Part shown: piece after piece, positions 1-6,908 of the stretch
Position numbering within the stretch: the first letter of the stretch is position 1
Layout: every line of letters starts with the position of its first letter
NCBI GenBank assembly: GCA_002439805.1
Contig: DJPQ01000026.1
Span: forward strand, 1-32,078
Direction of reading: 5' to 3'
Length of the DNA stretch: 32,078 nt
From: Bacteroidales bacterium UBA6408
Lineage (GTDB): Bacteria; Bacteroidota; Bacteroidia; Bacteroidales; UBA932
Made by a program: the position numbers and the translations under genes
Notes under the pieces: model-generated
What the model was told of the DNA's origin: nothing
The model's input: the letters and a program-made list of their open reading frames with translations, nothing else
The model's database searches: none

Positions 1-461
1 TCGCCACAGCAGCCGTCCGCCGCTCCGCTGACTTCCGCACATATTCTCTCAATCACCTCCGGTTCCGGCGCGATGACTGCCGCCATTGCCCCGGCTCTCG
101 TCTCGCAGGCCTTCTGCATCGCCTCGGCACGGGCGGCGACCAGCCTGAGCGCATCCTCAAACTCCAGCGCACCGCAGACCGCCAGCGCGGAGAACTCCCC
201 GAGCGAATGCCCCGCCACCATGTCGGGCCGTTCGTAGTCCAGCGCCTTGATGACCGAATGGAGGAACACGGCCGGCTGTGTCACCCGCGTCTGCTTCAGC
301 TCCTCCGCAGTCCCTCCGAACATGACATCGGTAATCCTGAACCCGAGAACGTCGTTTGCCCTCTCGAACATATCCCTCCATTTTCCTCCTTTCTCATAAA
401 GGTCCAGCCCCATCCCCGTGAACTGTGCTCCCTGCCCGGGAAAAACATATGCGTGCTTCAT
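1..461 (-). CDS. fabD: Malonyl-CoA:acyl-carrier-protein transacylase, 5' part (cut by window edge)
   Basis: FabD moves the malonyl group from CoA to acyl carrier protein, feeding type II fatty-acid synthesis in the cytoplasm. Reading the minus strand from an ATG at 461 gives 153 residues without a stop: an N-terminal FPGQGAQ loop (residues 7-13), a TQPAVF segment near residue 61, and the nucleophile elbow GHSLG with the catalytic serine at residue 86. These are the family hallmarks in the right order and spacing. Full-length FabD is usually about 290-310 residues, so roughly half lies outside the window; this is truncation by the window, not a broken gene. The start is chosen because translation begins directly with the family's first beta strand (MKHAYVFPGQ). 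It is transcribed divergently from the large plus-strand cluster. Confidence 0.95.
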   Translation of the reverse strand, partial: MKHAYVFPGQGAQFTGMGLDLYEKGGKWRDMFERANDVLGFRITDVMFGGTAEELKQTRVTQPAVFLHSVIKALDYERPDMVAGHSLGEFSALAVCGALEFEDALRLVAARAEAMQKACETRAGAMAAVIAPEPEVIERICAEVSGAADGCCG

Positions 462-579
462 TTCGTACAAATAAAAATATGTGATAAAGTAGTTCCGTCC
501 TAAAACGGCAAAGTTTCTCTATAAATATGTATATGGCACGGTGCCGGCGCGTATCATGATGCCGCCGCCTGCCGCAGTG

Positions 580-587
580 CAAAAATA
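580..587 (-). promoter_or_regulatory. Possible -7 element for fabD
   Basis: The minus strand reads TATTTTTG here, an exact match to the Bacteroidota -7 consensus TAnnTTTG, about 120 nt before the fabD start. I see no convincing TTTG at the expected upstream distance, and the stretch is A/T-rich, so a chance match is possible. Confidence 0.3.
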
Positions 588-616
588 AGACAAAAGAAAA
601 TAAAAATGAAATTAGT

Positions 617-648
617 TTTGCGTACATTGGAATAAATGCCTATCTTTA
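617..648 (+). promoter_or_regulatory. Bacteroidota-type promoter for the leader RNA and FHA/kinase cluster
   Basis: TTTG at 617-620, a 20-nt spacer, then TATCTTTA at 641-648, one base off the TAnnTTTG consensus. Transcription would start near 653-656 and run through the structured region into the first FHA gene at 942. It is the only good plus-strand promoter I see ahead of the cluster. Confidence 0.6.
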
Positions 649-654
649 CGGCGA

Positions 655-906
655 AAATGTCGTGGACTGTCCTTGGGGCATACGCGATGTTTTCGGACAT
701 ATTGATGAAAGTGATTAGCTTTTGTCCCTGCAACGGAATCTGGAAAATTCATTAAGCACAGGGGAAACGGCGTCGCTTCATTCTTGTATTTGCGAAGGAT
801 AAACCCAAGCAATACGAGTGTGGAGGAGTGTTTCTATTTGTGCTTGGGTCGTTCCAGAACCCCGTTGTGATAGAGACGGATAACTGCTCCACACTCTCGT
901 TTTTTA
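655..906 (+). ncRNA. Putative structured leader or independent small RNA
   Basis: About 250 nt between the promoter and the first FHA gene have no convincing ORF but several possible helices: CCCTG with CAGGG near 725-775, TCGC with GCGA around 773-796, a perfect 9-bp helix 803-811/841-849, and a perfect 10-bp helix 816-825/887-896 followed by a T run. The last two cross each other, so they are either mutually exclusive or form a pseudoknot. Start and end are inferred from the promoter and the T run. I do not recognise a family: the RNase P, tmRNA and SRP RNA core motifs are absent. A 6S-type RNA or a Bacteroidales-specific RNA cannot be excluded. It may be a stand-alone RNA or an attenuator for the cluster. 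Confidence 0.4.
816..906 (+). terminator. Terminator-like long hairpin in the leader
   Basis: GAGTGTGGAG (816-825) pairs perfectly with CTCCACACTC (887-896), and a run of six T starts at 900. The 61-nt interior can extend the helix with TCTAT/ATAGA and GGG..GTT/AAC..CCC. The hairpin ends 36 nt before the first FHA start codon. Confidence 0.45.
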
Positions 907-941
907 TGTCGCAGGAATGAAATTACCAAACTAACATCAAT

Positions 942-1616
942 ATGAGCAACAACAAAACTATTGTCCCGGGAATGGGAGCGGCGGCTCCTGCCCCGGCTGG
1001 ATTCAGCCCTGAAGTTCAACCTGCATCGCCGGCCTACAACGGGACCGTTTTTCCCGGAATGAATCAGGCGGCGTCCGCCCCTGCCGCAGCCAAGGAACTG
1101 CACAAGCCTATCATGGGCTTCCTCTACAGCGTGTCACGCACTTCCAACGGGGAGTACTGGCCGCTCTACCTCGGCCCGAACTCCATCGGAAGGGCGGCGA
1201 CCTGCGCCATCAATCTGCCGGAGGCCACCGTTTCCGACAACCACGCCCAGATAGTTGTCCGTGAGATGCAGAATCCGGACAGCGTCCTTGTGTTCATTCA
1301 GGACACGCAGTCAACCTGCGGCACGACTCTCAACGGAAGCACTCTCGGCTTCAATCCTGCGGAATGTCACAACGGCGACATAATCAAGATAGGGGAACAC
1401 TACGAATTCTACCTTGTCCTCATCGACGTCAAGTCCCTCGGACTTAAGCCTTCGCCCGATTTCATACCCGTGAACCGGCAGGCCGCGCCGGTCTATCAGG
1501 CGCCGGCTCCGGGCGGCCCGTTTGCCGGAGGCTTCGGCCCTTTCGGCCAGACGGTGGGGCAGCCGCAGCAGAGGAATGAACCTCAGAAGCCGAACGGCGG
1601 TACAATAATAATGTAG
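942..1616 (+). CDS. Soluble FHA-domain protein with TxxPGM motifs
   Basis: A 224-residue protein with no signal peptide or membrane segment. A forkhead-associated fold, which normally binds phosphothreonine peptides, covers about residues 60-165 (SIGR with Arg84, SDNH at 98-101, TCGTTLNG at 125-132). Two canonical positions are altered: the Arg after the conserved Ser is Asp99, and the Asn of the usual NGT is Cys126, so binding may be weakened or changed. Low-complexity Ala/Pro/Gly tails flank the domain and carry Thr motifs: TIVPGM at 6-11, TVFPGM at 35-40 and a C-terminal TIIM. These resemble a repeated docking or phosphorylation site, possibly read by the other FHA proteins here (inference). 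It is the first gene of the cluster, 36 nt after the leader hairpin, and lies 6 nt before the phosphatase gene. Confidence 0.85.
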   Translation: MSNNKTIVPGMGAAAPAPAGFSPEVQPASPAYNGTVFPGMNQAASAPAAAKELHKPIMGFLYSVSRTSNGEYWPLYLGPNSIGRAATCAINLPEATVSDNHAQIVVREMQNPDSVLVFIQDTQSTCGTTLNGSTLGFNPAECHNGDIIKIGEHYEFYLVLIDVKSLGLKPSPDFIPVNRQAAPVYQAPAPGGPFAGGFGPFGQTVGQPQQRNEPQKPNGGTIIM

Positions 1617-1622
1617 CGACGG

Positions 1623-2591
1623 ATGGAAGCCGTTAAGACAAAACATAAGCTCAGGGGCGTCATCGAGACACGTATAGGCGGAAGAAGTGAGAATCAGGAC
1701 TATTATGGTTACTGTGACACTCCGCTCGGCTTTGCCGTGACAGTCTGTGACGGCATGGGCGGTATGCAGGGCGGGCAGATAGCGTCATCTGTGGCTGTGA
1801 GCAGCATCCTGTCAACTCTTCTTGAGGCCGAAACGGCGGAGTCGGATGAGGACATCGTCCGCCGTGCGGTCCGCAAGGCCAACAAGGATGTCATCGCCGC
1901 CGCTGCCGCCCACGGAATATCGGGAATGGGGACGACGCTCACCCTGCTCATAATCAACGATGTCCATGCCGTCGTGGCGCATCTCGGAGACAGCCGCGTC
2001 TATCAGCTGAGGGGGCACGGAAAGCATTTCAGGACATTTGACCATTCGATGGTCTTCGAGATGGTGCGGACGGGTGTCCTTACCGAAGAACAGGCGAGAA
2101 TGTCGGAGAATTCCAACATCATAACTCAGGGACTTGGAATATTCCCCGATGTGGAGCCGGAGATTGAGGTTCTTCCGTACGAATCCGGTGACAGGTTTGT
2201 CCTGTGCACCGACGGAATATGGGGGACGATGAAGGAGACTGAACTGTTGTCCATGCTGACGGAAAGGACCCAGTCAGGCGTTGTCGTGCAGAAACTTGCG
2301 GACGCCGTCGATAGAATCGGTCAGAAAAAGGGCGGAAGCTACGACAACATGACCATAGCTTTGGTTGAGGTCCGGAAAAATTCAAAACTTAAGGAAAAAA
2401 TGACAAGAAAAGCAAAAATCATCGTCGCGGTTCTTGCCGCCCTTCTTGTGGTGAGCCTTGCCGGGAATGTATTCATGCTCTGCAACATGAGCAAGGCAGA
2501 CACGGAGGCGGCCGTTCACGAAAATGAGATCGGCACAGAAAACTCCGATGTTCAGCAGGACGGAGCCGGCAATCCGGCCGATGACCAATAA
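1623..2591 (+). CDS. Membrane-anchored PP2C-type Ser/Thr protein phosphatase
   Basis: A 322-residue protein of the metal-dependent PPM/PP2C family, which removes phosphate from Ser/Thr. The PP2C domain spans about residues 10-250 with all main motifs: SENQD (22-26), VCDGMGG with metal-binding Asp43, GMGTT (101-105), HLGDSR (120-125), CTDG with Asp197, and YDNMT with Asp241. The catalytic core therefore looks intact. A basic stretch and one transmembrane helix follow (about 265-287), then a short acidic tail of about 35 residues. The catalytic domain should lie in the cytoplasm. It sits between two FHA genes and upstream of a membrane Ser/Thr kinase, so it is probably the eraser opposing that kinase, comparable to PppA or Stp/PrpC phosphatases. 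The start ATG lies 6 nt after the previous stop. Confidence 0.93.
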   Translation: MEAVKTKHKLRGVIETRIGGRSENQDYYGYCDTPLGFAVTVCDGMGGMQGGQIASSVAVSSILSTLLEAETAESDEDIVRRAVRKANKDVIAAAAAHGISGMGTTLTLLIINDVHAVVAHLGDSRVYQLRGHGKHFRTFDHSMVFEMVRTGVLTEEQARMSENSNIITQGLGIFPDVEPEIEVLPYESGDRFVLCTDGIWGTMKETELLSMLTERTQSGVVVQKLADAVDRIGQKKGGSYDNMTIALVEVRKNSKLKEKMTRKAKIIVAVLAALLVVSLAGNVFMLCNMSKADTEAAVHENEIGTENSDVQQDGAGNPADDQ

Positions 2592-2605
2592 ATCCGAAAT
2601 AAGAT

Positions 2606-3187
2606 ATGAAGCGTTATTTTACAATAGGAAGGGACTTGCAGTCCGACATCGTCCTGAATGACGATTCCGATGTTGTGAGCCGCCGTCATGCCGTTCTTGA
2701 AGTGGGACGGAACGGGAAATACTTTATAACAGACCAGAGCCGGAACGGAACCTATGTCAACGGCATCCGCATATCTCAGGGAGAGAAAGTCCCTGTGACC
2801 CGCGAGGACGAGATTTCTTTCGCCCATGTCCAGGACCTGGACTGGAGTCTCGTTCCTAAGGACAGGACTCTTCTCGTGGCGCTGCTCTCGTCGGTAGGAG
2901 CAGCGGCGGTCGTGGCGCTGCTTGTTTTCGGGATAGTCCGGATAGCAGGCAGCAAGGCGGACGCGGGCAAGGAGACTGTCGAGACCGTGATTCCGGGCGC
3001 TGTCGGAACAGTTCCGGAGGCGGGGGCAGAAGCCGGGAAGGAAGCTCCTAAAGTTGTTGACGGGGACAAGGCCGCCACCGTGGAGAAGGAAAAAGAGGCT
3101 CCGAAGCCGCGTGTGGTCAAACCAAAGAAAGAAAAGCCGAAGGAGGAGCCGGAAACTCCGAAAGTCGTTCCGGATGCCATTTATTAA
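2606..3187 (+). CDS. FHA-domain protein with one transmembrane helix and a Pro/Lys-rich periplasmic tail
   Basis: A 193-residue protein. An N-terminal FHA domain (1-80) has every classical phosphothreonine-binding residue: IGR (7-9), SRRH (25-28) and RNGTYVNG (46-53). A hydrophobic helix at about 88-114 follows, then an 80-residue tail rich in Lys, Pro and Glu (KPKKEKPKEEPETP), like the spacer of TonB-type proteins, probably extended into the periplasm. The predicted topology puts the FHA domain inside, where it could read marks set by the kinase and pass on position or assembly information. The tail contains TVIPG at 127-131, similar to the TxxPGM motifs of the first gene, although on the opposite side of the membrane. 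The start is 14 nt after the phosphatase stop. Its partner is unknown. Confidence 0.87.
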   Translation: MKRYFTIGRDLQSDIVLNDDSDVVSRRHAVLEVGRNGKYFITDQSRNGTYVNGIRISQGEKVPVTREDEISFAHVQDLDWSLVPKDRTLLVALLSSVGAAAVVALLVFGIVRIAGSKADAGKETVETVIPGAVGTVPEAGAEAGKEAPKVVDGDKAATVEKEKEAPKPRVVKPKKEKPKEEPETPKVVPDAIY

Positions 3188-3241
3188 CAATAACCTGAGA
3201 CCGTCGGCCCGATGTCGGCGGCCGGTAAAACAGATTTACTT

Positions 3242-4711
3242 ATGAGACTGATTAAGATTGGACGTGCGCCTGAATGCGACATCGTTCTTACAAGCCAATA
3301 TTCCAGCAGCCACCATGCTGAACTGATACTCCTCGACAACGGCGACATTCTTCTCGTCGATACCGAAAGTTCAAACGGAACCTATGTCAACGGCCGCAAG
3401 ATAGCTCCGAACAAGGAAGTCACCGTGACGCGCCGTGATTCAATAACATTTGCCGACCAGCCCCTTGACTGGACCGCAGTGCCTTCCATGAGGGTTCCTT
3501 CCGACGTGAAGGCCATACTCGGCATCGGAAGCAACAACCGCAATTCCATCCAGATTGACGGCACGGGAGTCAGCCGCTTCCATGCCACGGTGAAACAGAA
3601 GAAGGACGGCAAGTGGTACATAACAGACCACAGCACGAACGGGACTCTCGTGAACGGCACGCGCATCCCTAAAAATCAGGACTACAGAATCAGCGCGAAG
3701 GATGAAATCATCTGCGGCGGGGTGTCCGTTCCGAATCCGGTCAAGAAGGGCTCGAAGGGCGGAAGCGCCGCGGCTATAGCAGGTTCATGCATAGCCGCCG
3801 TTCTGGTTGCCTTCTGTGTGTTTGTCGGAATTAAGAACCCGTTCGGCTGGTTCAAAAGGGAGGAAGGCCCTATTGCCAAGCCTGTGACCCCGGAAAAGAT
3901 TTACAACAAGTATGCTTCGAGCGTCGCCCTTATTGAGGTCGGATTCTATTTTCAGGCGTCGTGTCCGCTGAGCGGCACCGAGCCGTTGAACTATACGCTT
4001 CATTATGACGACGAGGGACAGCTTTTCTGGAAGTCGAACCCCGGGGGCAATGAATACACCGTTGCACGTGCGACCGGTTTCTTTGTCTCAAGCGACGGAC
4101 GTCTCGTGACGAGTCTTCATGTCGTGGATCCGGTGAAGTACGGAGTGGAGGAATTTGCGGCAAACCGCATCAAGGAACTTTATTGCCGGGCCTATGAAAA
4201 CAGGCCGGCCTTTGCGGATGTGTCCGTCAAGACAGTCTGCAAGTACATAAGGATAGTCCCGAACGGGAAGTACAACAAGGTCGATAACTGGGTGAACTGC
4301 CGCATCGTCAATACCAGTGATGACAAGGATATAGACATCGCTGTCATTCAGACAGTGACGGGACGTCTGCCGGAGGGTTCCACCTGTGTTCCTCTTACGA
4401 TAAAGTCAAATATGCCGATAGCATCCAAGATTTATTCTCTCGGGTATCCGGTTCCTTTCCTGCTTCAGGACGACGGACACGACAACGTGTTCATAGACAA
4501 GGCCGTCGAGGCGACGTTCACAAGCGGCTCCATAACCAATGTCAACAAGACCACCTATGGAATAAACGCGGTCGTGACAGGCGGAGCGTCCGGGTCGCCG
4601 GTGTTTGATGAGGAGGGCTACCTCGTCGGAGTGATTTCCAAGGCGTTCTATAACGGGAAGGAATACAATCAGTGCGAGAAGGCCGAGAATATCATAAATC
4701 TCTTAAAATAG
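3242..4711 (+). CDS. Double-FHA transmembrane trypsin-like serine protease
   Basis: A 489-residue fusion. FHA 1 spans residues 1-80 (IGR 6-8, SSSHH 21-25, SNGTYVNG 44-51); FHA 2 about 88-165 (GIGS, SRFH 111-114, TNGTLVNG 132-139). A membrane helix at about 176-197 follows, then a chymotrypsin/HtrA-type protease domain at about 215-489. The catalytic triad is readable: His293 in TSLHVVD, Asp365 in DIDIAV, Ser452 in GGASGSPVF. No PDZ domain follows, unlike DegP. Topology implies two cytoplasmic phosphothreonine readers controlling a periplasmic protease, an uncommon arrangement. The ATG at 3242 is preferred over one at 3212 because it starts directly at the FHA strand, as in the paralogue upstream. 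The likely role is proteolysis of an envelope protein in response to kinase/phosphatase balance (inference). Confidence 0.88.
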   Translation: MRLIKIGRAPECDIVLTSQYSSSHHAELILLDNGDILLVDTESSNGTYVNGRKIAPNKEVTVTRRDSITFADQPLDWTAVPSMRVPSDVKAILGIGSNNRNSIQIDGTGVSRFHATVKQKKDGKWYITDHSTNGTLVNGTRIPKNQDYRISAKDEIICGGVSVPNPVKKGSKGGSAAAIAGSCIAAVLVAFCVFVGIKNPFGWFKREEGPIAKPVTPEKIYNKYASSVALIEVGFYFQASCPLSGTEPLNYTLHYDDEGQLFWKSNPGGNEYTVARATGFFVSSDGRLVTSLHVVDPVKYGVEEFAANRIKELYCRAYENRPAFADVSVKTVCKYIRIVPNGKYNKVDNWVNCRIVNTSDDKDIDIAVIQTVTGRLPEGSTCVPLTIKSNMPIASKIYSLGYPVPFLLQDDGHDNVFIDKAVEATFTSGSITNVNKTTYGINAVVTGGASGSPVFDEEGYLVGVISKAFYNGKEYNQCEKAENIINLLK

Positions 4712-4717
4712 GAAAGT

Positions 4718-5746
4718 ATGAAAAGATTGTTTTTGCTCTCTTCGCTCCTTTTTGCTGCGACGGTGTCGTTGTGGGGCCAGAAGATAGAGAAGATATACAC
4801 AACTGGCGGTGAAACGTACGAAGGATACATCTGCGAGCAGGTTCCCGGCGAATACATCTGCGTCAAGACAGAGAACACCACCCGCAGGCTCGGATGGAAC
4901 ACCGTCGAAAAAACGGAGAAACTTGACAGGGATTCTGATTTCAGCCGCGGCGTGCTTGACGTCATGATTCTCAAGACGGGCCGGTTCTACAAGGGCCGTA
5001 TAGTCGAGACGGTGCTCGGCAAGAGCTACAGGCTTGAACTTCCGGACAGTTCCGATGTTGTCGTGAAATATGACAATGTTTTCAGCATCTCGTCCGAGCC
5101 TGCCGACATGAAGGCCGGGCTCTGGAGTCAGGTGGATATGCTGGACAGGATTGATGTCAGGAACGGCGATATCATCGAGGGCTTCATTGTCGCCAGGCTC
5201 ATCGGACAGTCGCTCACGATTAAGGCGAAGAACAGTTCCGTGGAGCGCACCATCCCTACGGGCGAAATCATAAAGTATGTCAAGATTCCGAATCCGGACT
5301 ATGTCGTTCCGGCCCCGCCGGTGGTGAAGGTGCCGGAAAAGGTTGAGCCTCCGACATTTGCCCAGAAGCTTGAGAAGGTAAAGATTGAAGGCATCTCCTT
5401 TAAGCCAGTCACATTCACGAGGGAAGCTGACGGTAAGTTGGTTCTCAAGGACCGTAATGTTATCAAGGCAAAGCGGCGCAATGTCCGTCTCTCTGTTACT
5501 GTGGATTCCGTATCGACTGTCTGTCCTGAGATAATAAAGCTCAAGGAGGAACGCATCTACCATAAGGACAGGTCGCGCTATCCGTGCTATAAGGCCGGAG
5601 ATGACTATAAGCCATACCGCTATTTGTCAGTTAATCTGGGCAGGGAATCTGCGGAACTTCTCGTAGATGAATTAGAGCCGGGCTTCTATCTGATTCTCCC
5701 TTACCTTGAGGGGGAGGAGGCAGCCGTCTTTGAGGTTGTGAAGTAG
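4718..5746 (+). CDS. Secreted protein with three SH3/Sm-like repeats
   Basis: A 342-residue protein with a clear signal peptide (1-20, ending WG before QKIEK), so exported to the periplasm. I do not recognise a named family. The first half has three copies of a roughly 45-residue all-beta unit, at about 25-67, 83-126 and 142-190. Each begins with a turn of the type TGGETYEGYI, TGRFYKGRI or NGDIIEGFI and ends with a basic or aromatic strand. The pattern resembles small SH3- or Sm-like barrels. The C-terminal half (about 200-342) begins with a Pro/Val-rich linker and looks like a separate globular domain. The gene lies 6 nt after the protease gene and 28 nt before the kinase gene, so it may be a substrate, inhibitor or partner of the protease (inference). 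Confidence 0.75.
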   Translation: MKRLFLLSSLLFAATVSLWGQKIEKIYTTGGETYEGYICEQVPGEYICVKTENTTRRLGWNTVEKTEKLDRDSDFSRGVLDVMILKTGRFYKGRIVETVLGKSYRLELPDSSDVVVKYDNVFSISSEPADMKAGLWSQVDMLDRIDVRNGDIIEGFIVARLIGQSLTIKAKNSSVERTIPTGEIIKYVKIPNPDYVVPAPPVVKVPEKVEPPTFAQKLEKVKIEGISFKPVTFTREADGKLVLKDRNVIKAKRRNVRLSVTVDSVSTVCPEIIKLKEERIYHKDRSRYPCYKAGDDYKPYRYLSVNLGRESAELLVDELEPGFYLILPYLEGEEAAVFEVVK

Positions 5747-5774
5747 ATTGTGGAGCCGTAAAACAGGGATAGTC

Positions 5775-6899
5775 ATGAACATTGTTTCCATTCAGGGAGA
5801 ATACGAGCTCGCCAACGGGTTCCACTACGAGTATGACCGCGACAGCGCACCGCTCGGAGAGGGCGGCATGGGCCGTGTCTTTCAGGGGTATATAGTTGAC
5901 AATGCCACGGGAAAGTACAGTCCCGTGGCCATCAAGGAAATCCGTGAGGAAGTCGCCTCCAATCCCGAGCTCATAGAGAGGGCGCGGCGGGAGTCGTCCG
6001 TACAGATTGATGATGACAATCTTCTGCGGATGTACGGCTTCATTCCGAACGCGGAAATCAGTCCCGTCACCGGGGCCGGCATCATCCGCTACTATATGGT
6101 AATGGAGCGTCTCGTCGGGGTGGATTTGGAGCATGTGCTTTCAGGCATGACCTTCGACAAGTCAGGGATTGCCGTGCAGTATGCGCAGGAGATATATCAG
6201 ATGTATTTCTCCGACAAGAGGCAGGCGATAATAACCATAATGTCGGGTCTCCTTTCCGGACTGAAGGCACTCCATTCGAGGGGATATATCCACCGCGACA
6301 TAGACCCGAGCAACATAATGATTACGATGGACCGCAAGATCAAGCTGATAGACTTCGGCGTGAGCAAGCAGGTCAGCGCATGGACGTCATCAGCCGGAGG
6401 CGGCGGGACGAAGATGGGCTCTTTCATCGGAAAGGTCAATTATGCCGCTCCGGAACTTGCCATAGGCGACATCCCGAACCAGGGCTTTCAGACCGACATT
6501 TATGCGGCGGGCGTTCTGATGTTCCAGCTGGCTACCGGACACCTTCCTTTCTCCGGAACAAATCAGGAGGTTCTTCAGGCCCAGCTTACCAAGGAACTGC
6601 CTCTCAAGGAGGTTGAGGACAAGGGCTTCCGGGAGATTATCCGTAAGGCGACGGAAAAGAAGAAGGAGAACCGCTATCAGTCCGCCGAGGCGATGCTTGA
6701 AGATTTGAGGAAGCTTGCCGAGGGCAGGAGCGTCTCTGCCTCCGGCACGCGCCGTGTCTCCGCTCAGTTCCCTCCGGAGAAGAACCCCGCCCGCGAGACC
6801 GTGGAGAAGACTCCGCTGAATCTGCCTTACGGCTGGTTTTATGCCGGAGCTGCAGTCGTGGGTCTTGCTGTGGGTGTCGTTTTGAACTTTTGCATATAA
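5775..6899 (+). CDS. Membrane-anchored Ser/Thr protein kinase (Hanks type)
   Basis: A 374-residue eukaryotic-like kinase. The kinase fold spans about residues 15-318: glycine loop GEGGMGRVF (28-36), ATP-anchoring Lys54 in VAIKEI, catalytic loop HRDIDPSN (173-180) with base Asp175, DFG at 193-195, and an APE-type segment YAAPELA (223-229). The Lys normally two residues after the catalytic Asp is Asp177 here. A Ser/Gly-rich activation loop lies at about 200-220. After a basic Ser/Arg-rich linker (about 318-345), one helix at the extreme C-terminus (about 352-373) anchors the protein, leaving almost no periplasmic part. It therefore lacks the PASTA sensor of PknB relatives and probably responds to a partner protein. 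I use the ATG at 5775 rather than an in-frame TTG at 5748. It is the presumed writer for the neighbouring FHA readers. Confidence 0.92.
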   Translation: MNIVSIQGEYELANGFHYEYDRDSAPLGEGGMGRVFQGYIVDNATGKYSPVAIKEIREEVASNPELIERARRESSVQIDDDNLLRMYGFIPNAEISPVTGAGIIRYYMVMERLVGVDLEHVLSGMTFDKSGIAVQYAQEIYQMYFSDKRQAIITIMSGLLSGLKALHSRGYIHRDIDPSNIMITMDRKIKLIDFGVSKQVSAWTSSAGGGGTKMGSFIGKVNYAAPELAIGDIPNQGFQTDIYAAGVLMFQLATGHLPFSGTNQEVLQAQLTKELPLKEVEDKGFREIIRKATEKKKENRYQSAEAMLEDLRKLAEGRSVSASGTRRVSAQFPPEKNPARETVEKTPLNLPYGWFYAGAAVVGLAVGVVLNFCI

Positions 6900-6908
6900 T
6901 AGAGTACG

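Noticed and set aside
207..503. 98-residue plus-strand ORF over the fabD region, and a 74-residue minus-strand ORF at 157-381
   Set aside because: Both are shadows of fabD in other frames; only the frame starting at 461 on the minus strand shows FPGQGAQ and GHSLG.
655..906. Identity of the leader RNA as RNase P RNA, tmRNA or SRP RNA
   Set aside because: The conserved core motifs of these RNAs are absent; 6S-type RNA remains open but is not supported by a closing stem between the ends.
3212..3241. Upstream ATG for the FHA protease gene
   Set aside because: The extra ten residues precede the conserved first FHA strand; the ATG at 3242 fits the paralogous start.
5748..5774. In-frame TTG start for the kinase
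   Set aside because: It almost touches the previous stop codon and adds nine unconserved-looking residues; the ATG at 5775 is the simpler choice.
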